A DNA stretch of 16,197 nt from CAZERD01 sp964515405 (GTDB taxonomy: Bacteria > Campylobacterota_A > Desulfurellia > Desulfurellales > CAZERD01), in contig CAZERD010000031.1 in the NCBI GenBank assembly GCA_964515405.1, positions 1 to 16,197 on the forward strand, written 5' to 3'. This document shows, piece by piece, positions 7,357-14,369 of the stretch (position 1 is its first letter; each line of letters begins with the position of its first letter). Position numbers and translations under genes: made by a program. The notes beneath the pieces are model-generated. The model ran no database searches. It had not been told where the DNA came from and saw only the letters and a list, made by a program, of their open reading frames with translations.

Positions 7357-8459
7357 ATGTTCTCCTTATTGTTGGTGAGAAATCAGCTGAAAACTATGCC
7401 TCTCTGCTTGTGGACAGTTTGAAGCATATAAGGCCTCAGTGGAAGTTTTATTCTGTATGTTCCACACTTCTTGAGGAGAAAACGACTAAGGTACTTGATT
7501 ACTCTTCTATATCAGTGATAGGAATAAGAGAGGCTTTTTCTGTAGCTTCACGGGCTTTTGCCTTTTTGAAAAGTGTGAAAGAATGCTTAGTAAGGTGTAA
7601 TATAGACCTTGTTATACTGATGGACTTCCCGGAGTTCAATTTGAGAGTAGCGAGGTTCGCTCATAGTCTTGGAATAAAGGTGGTTTACTATACGATCCCT
7701 CAGATATGGGCCTGGAGGGAATACAGAGTGAGATATTTGATGGATTGGTGCGACCTTATTGTTCCCATATTACCCTTCGAACGTGTATTCTTAACGACCA
7801 GGGGGATAGACAAGGAGAAGGTGGTTTACCTTGGACATCCAATAATGGATGTGCTGGAATCTTATATTGGTAAACCTAACCAGAGAGAGGAAATCGTGCT
7901 TGTTATGCCTGGTTCGAGGGTAAGTGAGCTGGAACGTAACGCTCCCATTATGATGGAGGCTGCCAGGAGAATAAAGGAGCGTTACAGATCTTATAGATTT
8001 GTATGGATCCTGCCGGAGACGGCTGAGAAGTCTGAGTGTGTTGGTGTAATGAAGGAGAGGTATCCATTTGTTGAGGTTGAGAGAGAACCTTATGGATTTA
8101 TGAAGAGGGCAATGTTTGGTATTCTCAAGAGCGGTACAACTACCCTTGAAGCTGCACTTCTTGGGTTGCCCATGGTTGTTTCGTACAGGGTGACGAATTT
8201 TAGTTATATGATAGGTAAATTGCTTGTAAGGGACATAGGATATATCTCTCTTCCGAATCTTATAGCGGGTAGGAAAATAGTCAAAGAACTAATTCAGAAC
8301 AATTCTACACCGGATAATATAGAGCGGGAATTCAATGCTTTTAGAGAGAGAAAGGGCATATATGGTTCTATGGAGCGTAATCTTGAATTTCTCAGATATA
8401 CCCTGGGAGAGGCATCTGTCTCAATGAGGGTGGCAAGGCTCATTGCTTCTCTATTATGA
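7353..8459 (+). CDS. lpxB: Lipid-A-disaccharide synthase LpxB (divergent)
   Basis: GT19 glycosyltransferase that joins UDP-2,3-diacylglucosamine and lipid X into the disaccharide, at the inner face of the membrane. Recognisable landmarks over 368 residues: DFPEFNLR (normally DxPDFN, with the key Asp kept), IPQIWAWREYRV, LPFE, LGHPI, PGSRVSELE (with the key Arg), SGTTTLEAALLGLPMVVSYR, and SLPNLIAGR. The N-terminal part is unusual: the normal GExSGD is GEKSAEN here, and the usual GGPxMxxxG segment is not recognisable (VCSTLLEEKTTKVLDY stands there). The ATG overlaps the lpxA stop (ATGA). Neither LpxI nor LpxH, which make its substrate lipid X, is next to it. Confidence 0.93.
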   Translation: MNVLLIVGEKSAENYASLLVDSLKHIRPQWKFYSVCSTLLEEKTTKVLDYSSISVIGIREAFSVASRAFAFLKSVKECLVRCNIDLVILMDFPEFNLRVARFAHSLGIKVVYYTIPQIWAWREYRVRYLMDWCDLIVPILPFERVFLTTRGIDKEKVVYLGHPIMDVLESYIGKPNQREEIVLVMPGSRVSELERNAPIMMEAARRIKERYRSYRFVWILPETAEKSECVGVMKERYPFVEVEREPYGFMKRAMFGILKSGTTTLEAALLGLPMVVSYRVTNFSYMIGKLLVRDIGYISLPNLIAGRKIVKELIQNNSTPDNIEREFNAFRERKGIYGSMERNLEFLRYTLGEASVSMRVARLIASLL

Positions 8460-9046
8460 AGGGCCTGCTGGTATTTTTGTTATTGAGGGTGTATAGACTG
8501 TTCGTCAGAGTAAGGACTCCTGGTAAGGAGTATCTTGAGGAGAAGAGGGATCCGGTTATATATGCTTTCTGGCATGAGTGTATTTTGTTTTTGAGCTTTG
8601 CCAAGCCCAAACGTAGAAAAATAAAGATACTTATAAGCACCCATCGTGATGGCAGGATAGCCAGTGAAGTGATAAGGTATTTTGGTATTGGTACGGTGGG
8701 TGGATCATCTCATAGGAATCCTATCCAGGCATTGAAAGAGATGGTTAAGGCTGTGAGGGAGGGGTATGATGTAGGCATAGCTCCTGATGGCCCTAAAGGT
8801 CCGAGAAGAGAGGTGAAAATGGGCATACTTGAACTTGCGTATCTGACGAGAAAACCTATTATCCCCGTAGCGTTCTATTCGGATAAGTGTTGGAGGCTTA
8901 AGAGCTGGGATAGGTTTGTTATACCGAAGCCGTTTTCAGTGGTGAAGTATGCTTTTTTGGAACCTATAGAGGTGAAGGATAAAAAGGAATTTGAGAAAAA
9001 GAAGAGAGAAATCAAGGAAAAACTTGATATATTCGGAGATCTTTAA
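8456..9046 (+). CDS. DUF374 family lysophospholipid acyltransferase-like protein, probable lipid A late acyltransferase
   Basis: Membrane-bound acyltransferase of the DUF374 family. The 196-residue protein has a hydrophobic N-terminus (LLVFLLLRVYRLFV), then AFWHE with the likely catalytic His at 40. The family blocks STHRDGR, GSSHRNPIQAL and APDGPKGPRREVK follow, and then a GILELAYLTRKPIIPV stretch. Epsilonproteobacterial members (LpxJ) are reported to add secondary acyl chains to lipid A. Lying between lpxB and lpxK, this one most likely acylates lipid A or a precursor, perhaps doing the job of LpxL/LpxM, neither of which is seen here. The exact acceptor is inference. The ATG overlaps the lpxB stop by four bases. 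The end is very Lys/Glu-rich (DKKEFEKKKREIKEK). Confidence 0.85.
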   Translation: MKGLLVFLLLRVYRLFVRVRTPGKEYLEEKRDPVIYAFWHECILFLSFAKPKRRKIKILISTHRDGRIASEVIRYFGIGTVGGSSHRNPIQALKEMVKAVREGYDVGIAPDGPKGPRREVKMGILELAYLTRKPIIPVAFYSDKCWRLKSWDRFVIPKPFSVVKYAFLEPIEVKDKKEFEKKKREIKEKLDIFGDL

Positions 9047-9053
9047 TCCCCGT

Positions 9054-10013
9054 ATGGTCGGTGTCCTCCAGGGAACATTGAAGCCTTTACTTTTACCGCT
9101 TTCTTGGGGTTATGGTTGTGCTGTAGGTTTTAGAAATCTTTTGTTTGATGGGGGTATATTTGCGGAGCATGTGTTTCCCCGAAGGGTAGTGAGTATAGGT
9201 GGTATAACAGCAGGGGGGAGCGGGAAAACCTCTGTAGTGATATGGCTTGCCAATATTCTTAAGCAATACGGGAGAGTGTGTGTTGTTACAGGGAATTACA
9301 GGGGAAAAAATCATGGGGTTTCCGTAGTTTCGATGCTGGGCAGGATTTTGAAATTTCCCCCTGAAGTAATGGACGAATCGGTAGTTATTGCTTTGAAGAG
9401 TGGATGTGATGTTGTGGCTGCGAAGGATAAACTGGATGGTGTCTGTGTTGCAAATGCTATGGGCTATGATTATATATTGGTGGATGATGCCTTGCACAGA
9501 AGAGATATTTATAGAGATGTCAATGTATGTGTAGTTGATTGTGCTTGCCCTTTGGGCAATGGTTTGTATATACCAGCTGGATATTTGAGGGATTCTGTCT
9601 CTTCACTGAACAGGTGTGATTTTGTTATTTGTGTGGACAGGGACGGTGGGACTCACAAGCGTTTGGATTGTCTCAAAGCTCGTTACAGAGTGTCCGGTAT
9701 TATGGATGGACGCGGTCAGACTGTGGAGTGCAAAGATGTTTTCGCTTTTTGCGGGATTGGGGCTCCAGCGGGATTTATAAGAATTCTTGGAGAAATGGGA
9801 TTGAATGTGAAGGGTGAGTTTATTTTTGAAGATCATCACCCCTATGCCGCTGAAGATGTGGAGGAATTGCTGAGGGTAAAAGAAAAGATAGGGGCTGAGT
9901 GTCTTCTTACTACCCTTAAGGACTGGGTGAAGATACGTAGGAATGAGGTATGTTATCTTGATGTAGATTTGGAAGTGGAAACTGAGGAGGAACTGTTGGA
10001 GTCTGTGGTATGA
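9054..10013 (+). CDS. lpxK: Tetraacyldisaccharide 4'-kinase LpxK (divergent)
   Basis: Inner-membrane P-loop kinase that phosphorylates the 4' position of the lipid A disaccharide. It begins with the family's N-terminal membrane stretch (LLLPLSWGYG), then Walker A as GGITAGGSGKTS. The catalytic Asp of the usual GDEP motif is in MDESVVIAL. The second acidic pair is kept as VDDALHRRDIYRDV, where DDGFQHxxLxRD is normal. LGNGLYIPAGYLRD matches the usual GNGxxxPAGPLRE, and DHHPY holds the other catalytic His. The catalytic residues are kept while the flanking motifs differ, so I expect a working but diverged enzyme. Start is uncertain: ATG 9054 matches the normal N-terminal length but lacks a close binding site; TTG 9024 has AAGGA at 9014-9018, five bases upstream; ATG 8991 would overlap the previous gene by 56 bases. 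Confidence 0.88.
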   Translation: MVGVLQGTLKPLLLPLSWGYGCAVGFRNLLFDGGIFAEHVFPRRVVSIGGITAGGSGKTSVVIWLANILKQYGRVCVVTGNYRGKNHGVSVVSMLGRILKFPPEVMDESVVIALKSGCDVVAAKDKLDGVCVANAMGYDYILVDDALHRRDIYRDVNVCVVDCACPLGNGLYIPAGYLRDSVSSLNRCDFVICVDRDGGTHKRLDCLKARYRVSGIMDGRGQTVECKDVFAFCGIGAPAGFIRILGEMGLNVKGEFIFEDHHPYAAEDVEELLRVKEKIGAECLLTTLKDWVKIRRNEVCYLDVDLEVETEEELLESVV

Positions 10014-11749
10014 GAGTCAACAAGAGGGTAATCAAAAGGCTGTTTGAATATCTGAAGCCGTACATGGGCAGGTTGATACTCTCGCTCATTTCCATGGTTA
10101 TAGTGGGGGCGCTTACTGGCCTTGTGGCCTATCTTATAAAACCTACTCTAAACCAGATATTTATATCCCGTAATAAGGAAATGCTTATTCTTCTACCATT
10201 TGCCATAATAGCCACATACTTCTTTAAAGGATTGTTCACCTACATACAGACATATCAGACGTTTTACATAGCAGAAAAGATACTTTTTGGCATAAGAAAT
10301 CAACTATTTGACCATCTCCTTAGACTTTCTTTGGACTTTCATGATAGATTTCACTCGGGAGAGTTACTTTCAAGGATACTTAATGATTCTCAACAAATGC
10401 AGAACTCCATAGCCAAGATTATCCCACAGACGGTTAGGCAGTTTTTCACTATAATCTTTCTGCTTATGGTAATATATATAAACAATGTGAAGCTTGCTCT
10501 TATAGCTACGGTTGTTTTTCCTATAGCTATATATCCTATAATCTCATTTGGTAAGAAGATGAAAGCCTTGGGTAAGAGAAGGCAGGTTTCTATAGCTGGT
10601 ATAACTACTAAGATTCAGGAAGCTCTGGTGAATGTCAGGCTCATAAAGGCTTTTGTAACAGAAGACAGGGAGGCGAGGGATTTTGAGAAAATAAATGATG
10701 AGTTCTTAAATATAAACCTTGCAAGTATAAAGATATCCGAGATAACGAGTCCCCTAATGGAATTTATAGGGGCTCTTGCTATAGCTTTTCTGATATGGTT
10801 TGGGGGGGTACTTGTGTTTAAGCATGTCATAACGGTGGGTGGTTTTTTCTCCTTTATGGCGGCTCTGCTGATGTTATATCAGCCTGTTAAAACATTGGCT
10901 AAATCCAATAACGAGATAAATTCATCTGTGGCCTCTATAGAGAGAATCTTTTACATCCTTGATCAATCTCCGTCGGTTGAAAACACGGGTTGGATTCCAT
11001 TTACTGGGGTTAGGCATGGTATAGAGTTCAATCACGTTTATTTTTCATACGGTGAGAAGCAGGTGCTTGAGGATATAAACCTTGCGATAGAGGCTAAAAC
11101 AATTGTGGCGCTGGTGGGGGAGTCTGGAGGTGGAAAATCTACGCTCCTTGACTTGATTCCGCGTTTCTATGATGTGACAAGTGGGGAGATAACTATAGAT
11201 GGTATAAATGTAAAGGAATTTGATTTGAGGACCCTCAGGAGGAGGATAGCTATAGTTGCTCAACAGGTACTTTTGTTTAATGATACTGTGAGGAATAATA
11301 TAGCCTATGGGAAAGAAAACTTGAGTATGGAAGAAATAGTTAGGGCTGCGAAACTGGCTTATGCTCATGATTTCATAATGAAGCTCAAGGATGGTTATGA
11401 TACAAATCTTGGAGAACAGGGTGTTATTCTTTCGGGTGGAGAAAAGCAACGTATAGCTATAGCCAGGGCTATAGTAAAGAATCCAGATATATTAATCTTG
11501 GATGAGGCTACGAGTGCGCTCGATTCTGAGGCCGAAGAGATAGTCCAGAAAGCCCTTGGTAACCTTATGAGAAATAGGACGGTGATAATGGCTGCGCATC
11601 GCATATCCACAGCCATGGTGGCACACAAAATAGTGGCGATGAAGCAGGGGCGAATTGTGGATGTGGGGACGCATGATGAGCTTATGAGGAGGTGCGATTA
11701 TTATAAAAAACTCTATGACATACAGTTCAAGAACGATAACCTTGTATGA
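10010..11749 (+). CDS. msbA: Lipid A export ABC transporter, ATP-binding and permease protein MsbA
   Basis: Half-transporter that dimerises in the inner membrane and flips lipid A-core to the periplasmic face. The 579-residue protein has an N-terminal membrane domain of six helixes to about residue 310. The nucleotide-binding domain follows from about 330: FNHVYFSYG, Walker A VGESGGGKST, Q-loop AIVAQQVLLF, signature LSGGEKQR, Walker B ILILDEATSALDSEAE, and H-loop MAAHRIST. Length equals that of E. coli MsbA (582). The ATG overlaps the lpxK stop (ATGA). Placement between lpxK and waaA supports lipid A as the substrate; other type IV exporters share the fold and cannot be told apart by motif alone. 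Confidence 0.93.
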   Translation: MRVNKRVIKRLFEYLKPYMGRLILSLISMVIVGALTGLVAYLIKPTLNQIFISRNKEMLILLPFAIIATYFFKGLFTYIQTYQTFYIAEKILFGIRNQLFDHLLRLSLDFHDRFHSGELLSRILNDSQQMQNSIAKIIPQTVRQFFTIIFLLMVIYINNVKLALIATVVFPIAIYPIISFGKKMKALGKRRQVSIAGITTKIQEALVNVRLIKAFVTEDREARDFEKINDEFLNINLASIKISEITSPLMEFIGALAIAFLIWFGGVLVFKHVITVGGFFSFMAALLMLYQPVKTLAKSNNEINSSVASIERIFYILDQSPSVENTGWIPFTGVRHGIEFNHVYFSYGEKQVLEDINLAIEAKTIVALVGESGGGKSTLLDLIPRFYDVTSGEITIDGINVKEFDLRTLRRRIAIVAQQVLLFNDTVRNNIAYGKENLSMEEIVRAAKLAYAHDFIMKLKDGYDTNLGEQGVILSGGEKQRIAIARAIVKNPDILILDEATSALDSEAEEIVQKALGNLMRNRTVIMAAHRISTAMVAHKIVAMKQGRIVDVGTHDELMRRCDYYKKLYDIQFKNDNLV

Positions 11750-12950
11750 TTTCCTTCTTACAGCTGGTGTTGTTATTGGTTCGCCTTTTGTGGCTTTAAG
11801 GATGTGGACTAACCCTAGGTTTCGGTTCCGATTGAGGGATAGGTTTATACCAGGCACGGTAGTGGATGGTGGAGACTATATGCTTGTGCATACATCAAGT
11901 TTTGGTGAAACCAGGGCTATGCTTGGTGTGATGGATAGGTTTGAATCTGCCCTTGGGATGGGTTCTGTGTTCAGCGTGTTTTCTGATTCTGCTTATAGGT
12001 TTGCTGTGAAAAAAAGGCCTACAATTCTGATGCCTCTTGATATCACTATGATGTATAGGAGGATATTTTTGACTCCACCAAGGATTGCTGTGTTTTTTGA
12101 GACTGAGATATGGCCTTCCTATATAAGATTTCTCAAGGATGCAGGGGTACCTCTTACCCTTGTGAACGCAAGGCTCTCGGAGAGAAGTTTAAAGTTTTAC
12201 TCTCTGTTACCGCCGTTGAAGAAAGCTGTGGGCATGTTTGATATTGTGCTTGCTAAATCTGATATAGATGCGGAGAGATTCAGTGTGTTGAATAGTAATT
12301 GTATTCCATGTGGTAATATAAAGAAGTATAGGAAATATATGCCGCTTTCTCGTAGGGATAAGCTCGTTTTCTCTAAGCAATTTGGTATTCCGCTGGATAT
12401 ACCCGTTGTTACCTTGGGGAGCGTTCATAAGGAAGAACTGGGTGTTGCTCTTAAAGTGGTAAGGGCTCTTCATCGTGAGGTATTTGTAGTGCTTGCTCCA
12501 AGGCATATGGAGGATATTAATGCGTTTCTGAGGGGTTTTGGTGAGCTTGGTATAGGATTTAGACTCAGGAGTTCGTCTTCTGGTTCGGGCAATGTTATGT
12601 TGCTGGATACTCTAGGGGAGTTGGAGTCTGTGTACGGCGTGTCAAATGTGGCTGTTGTGTTTGGGAGCTTCGCTAGGGGTATAGGTGGGCATAACCCATT
12701 GGAACCGCTTTCTTATGGTGTTTACACTATCTGTGGTAAATACATGGATAGTTTTGAGGAAGAAGTGAGGGAACTTGTGGATAAGGGACTTGTTGAGGTT
12801 GTAGAGAGTGCTGATGAGGTCGTGGAGGCAGTGCGTAAAGGGATAGAGAGTGGTGGCAAGGTGTATGTGGGTGATTATTTTTGCTCCCTTGAGGGTATTG
12901 TGGAGTGTTATATAGCTAATGTTAAGAGGCTTTTGGAGGGTGTAACATGA
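11715..12950 (+). CDS. waaA: 3-deoxy-D-manno-octulosonic acid (Kdo) transferase WaaA/KdtA
   Basis: GT30 enzyme anchored in the inner membrane that adds Kdo from CMP-Kdo to the lipid A precursor. The protein of up to 411 residues starts with a single hydrophobic anchor (YDFLLTAGVVIGSPFV). The substrate-binding block is HTSSFGETRA, with the catalytic Glu of the normal HAxSVGE kept. Next come FFETEIWPSYI, LVNARLSERS, GNIKKYRK, TLGSVHKEE, LAPRHMED, LDTLGELESVYG and GGHNPLEP, all in the expected order. The segment before the last block is FGSFAR where VGGSLV is usual. ATG 11715 overlaps msbA by 35 bases; TTG 11742 is an alternative that would start just before the anchor. How many Kdo units are added cannot be read from the sequence. 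Confidence 0.93.
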   Translation: MTYSSRTITLYDFLLTAGVVIGSPFVALRMWTNPRFRFRLRDRFIPGTVVDGGDYMLVHTSSFGETRAMLGVMDRFESALGMGSVFSVFSDSAYRFAVKKRPTILMPLDITMMYRRIFLTPPRIAVFFETEIWPSYIRFLKDAGVPLTLVNARLSERSLKFYSLLPPLKKAVGMFDIVLAKSDIDAERFSVLNSNCIPCGNIKKYRKYMPLSRRDKLVFSKQFGIPLDIPVVTLGSVHKEELGVALKVVRALHREVFVVLAPRHMEDINAFLRGFGELGIGFRLRSSSSGSGNVMLLDTLGELESVYGVSNVAVVFGSFARGIGGHNPLEPLSYGVYTICGKYMDSFEEEVRELVDKGLVEVVESADEVVEAVRKGIESGGKVYVGDYFCSLEGIVECYIANVKRLLEGVT

Positions 12951-13363
12951 AATCCTACAGGAAAGAGTTGTGGTTTAGTACCGATGAGAGGGTGGAGCTA
13001 ATAAACATTACACCGGATGTGGAAAAGGCTGTCAGGGAAAGTGGTATAAAAGAGGGTTTGTGTCTTGTTAATGCTATGCACATTACGGCCTCTGTATTTA
13101 TAAATGATGATGAAAAAGGGTTGCACGAGGACTATAAGGAGTGGCTTGAAAAACTTGCACCTCATGATCCCAGTATGTATAGGCATAATTTGACGGGGGA
13201 GGATAATGGTGATGCTCATTTGAAGAGACAGATAATGGGTAGAGAGGTAGTGATAGCTATAACTGACGGAAAGCTAGATTTTGGACCATGGGAACAGGTT
13301 TTTTATGGTGAATTTGATGGGAGAAGAAACAAAAGGGTTCTTATAAAGATTATCGGCGAGTAG
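12947..13363 (+). CDS. yjbQ: YjbQ family protein (UPF0047)
   Basis: Small single-domain protein of the widespread YjbQ/UPF0047 family. Members are annotated as secondary thiamine-phosphate synthase-like enzymes, but their physiological role is not settled. The 138 residues carry the family landmarks: MHITASVFIND (normally HTTAxxxxNE), MYRHNL, a DAHLKRQIMG block, the glycine-rich DGKLDFGPWEQVFYGEFDG, and the closing RRNKRVLIKIIG. The first motif has Ile in place of the first Thr of HTTA. ATG 12947 overlaps the waaA stop by four bases, so it is probably co-translated with the lipid A genes, though nothing known links it to LPS. Confidence 0.88.
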   Translation: MKSYRKELWFSTDERVELINITPDVEKAVRESGIKEGLCLVNAMHITASVFINDDEKGLHEDYKEWLEKLAPHDPSMYRHNLTGEDNGDAHLKRQIMGREVVIAITDGKLDFGPWEQVFYGEFDGRRNKRVLIKIIGE

Positions 13364-13368
13364 GGGGT

Positions 13369-13914
13369 TTGGGATTTAAGACATTCAGGTGTATTCCCAT
13401 AGTGAAGAGATGGGATAGCAGAAAAAGTTTTATTAGGTGTGTCTCTGATTCGGAAGTTGATAGTTTTGTTGTGTTTGGAAGGAATCAGGTGGATACGGTA
13501 ACGCTGGTGGAGGTAAGCGGATACTTAAGGCGGCGGGACTCGGTATTTATTGCCAAGGACTGGGCTGTAATTGAGGTGTTTAGGGGTATAAGGGAAAGTG
13601 CTGAGAGGTTGGCAATGTCTCAGTTTTTCTGTGAGGTTGCTATAAGCTCTGTTGTAAATTTTGACACCATGTTGAATTCACTCTATCTGCTGCATTCAGG
13701 CAGGGATAGGGTTGCCCTTGTTGAATTTTTATTGTCTGTTCTTGAGGAAAATGGTGTTCTTGATGTAGAGAGTCTCTCTGTGAGGGAGCGTGATATTATA
13801 CAACATCCCGAGAGGTATTCGTCTGGTGATTTGAAGTGTGTCAGTGGGAAGCTGCTGGTATCTCTTGAAGGGTACTTGGGAAGTGCCTTGAGGACAAGGG
13901 AGGTTGTGCTGTGA
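13369..13914 (+). CDS. RecO-like protein, short and divergent
   Basis: Best match I can argue is RecO, the DNA-repair mediator that works with RecF/RecR in loading RecA; this is by pattern only. The 181 residues resemble RecO in order. A beta-rich start (CIPIVKRWDSRKSFIRC) could be a reduced OB fold. Then come GYLRRRDSVFI, an all-helical stretch (RESAERLAMSQFFCEVA, NSLYLLHSG, RVALVEFLLSVLEENGV), a gap where the zinc region would be, and the end GYLGSALRTREVVL, close to the RecO ending YLGxxLKSRxxL. It is about 60 residues shorter than usual, and the zinc-binding Cys pairs are missing. Start is uncertain: TTG 13369 has a G run almost touching it, and GTG 13402 is an alternative. It overlaps dtd by four bases. 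Confidence 0.5.
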   Translation: MGFKTFRCIPIVKRWDSRKSFIRCVSDSEVDSFVVFGRNQVDTVTLVEVSGYLRRRDSVFIAKDWAVIEVFRGIRESAERLAMSQFFCEVAISSVVNFDTMLNSLYLLHSGRDRVALVEFLLSVLEENGVLDVESLSVRERDIIQHPERYSSGDLKCVSGKLLVSLEGYLGSALRTREVVL

Positions 13915-14369
13915 GAGCGGTAATTCAGAGGGTTCGTGAATGTTCTGTTTACGTGGATGGTGCACCTTACTCTTCTATAGGAATGGGTTTGCTGGTGTTT
14001 TTATGCGTTTGTTCCGATGACACCTTTGAGGACGTGCGTTATGTGTTAAGGAAAGTCGTCAATATGAGAATATTTGAAGACAGGGACGGTAAATTTAACC
14101 TTTCGCTTTTGGATGTGGGTGGTTCTTTGATGGTTGTTAGCCAGTTTACCCTTGCTGCTGACACGAGAAAGGGTAACAGACCTTCATATTTTTATGCTAT
14201 GCCCCCTGAGAAAGCGCGGGCTTACTATGAACTGTTCATATCCGAAGCTGTCTCGGTGGGTGTGAACACGAAAACAGGGGAGTTCGGTGCTAAAATGGAT
14301 ATTTACATGGTAAATCACGGCCCCGTTACTGTATATCTGGATTCTAGGGATAAACTTGGGGGATCATAA
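13911..14369 (+). CDS. dtd: D-aminoacyl-tRNA deacylase Dtd
   Basis: Removes D-amino acids (and mischarged glycine) from tRNA in the cytosol. The 152-residue protein starts with the family signature MRAVIQRV. It holds both active-site motifs: SQFTLAADTRKGNRPSY (the SQxT loop) and NHGPVTVYLD, with the Gly-cisPro of the NxGPVT motif. The GTG start at 13911 overlaps the end of the RecO-like gene (GTGA). The gene is the last on the + strand; its TAA at 14367-14369 lies inside the end of coaE on the other strand, leaving no room for a terminator. Confidence 0.96.
   Translation: MRAVIQRVRECSVYVDGAPYSSIGMGLLVFLCVCSDDTFEDVRYVLRKVVNMRIFEDRDGKFNLSLLDVGGSLMVVSQFTLAADTRKGNRPSYFYAMPPEKARAYYELFISEAVSVGVNTKTGEFGAKMDIYMVNHGPVTVYLDSRDKLGGS
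14364..14369. other. Convergent overlap of dtd and coaE stop codons
   Basis: Read on the + strand, TCATAA at 14364-14369 gives the dtd stop (TAA) on top and the coaE stop (TGA at 14366-14364) on the bottom. The two genes share six bases at their 3' ends. No hairpin plus T-run is visible nearby for either strand, so the two transcripts probably overlap tail to tail. Confidence 0.85.

Noticed and set aside
11492..11857. - strand open frame across the msbA/waaA junction
   Set aside because: It lies opposite the MsbA Walker B and H-loop codons and has no coherent domain. The 35-base msbA/waaA overlap is better explained by the waaA start choice.
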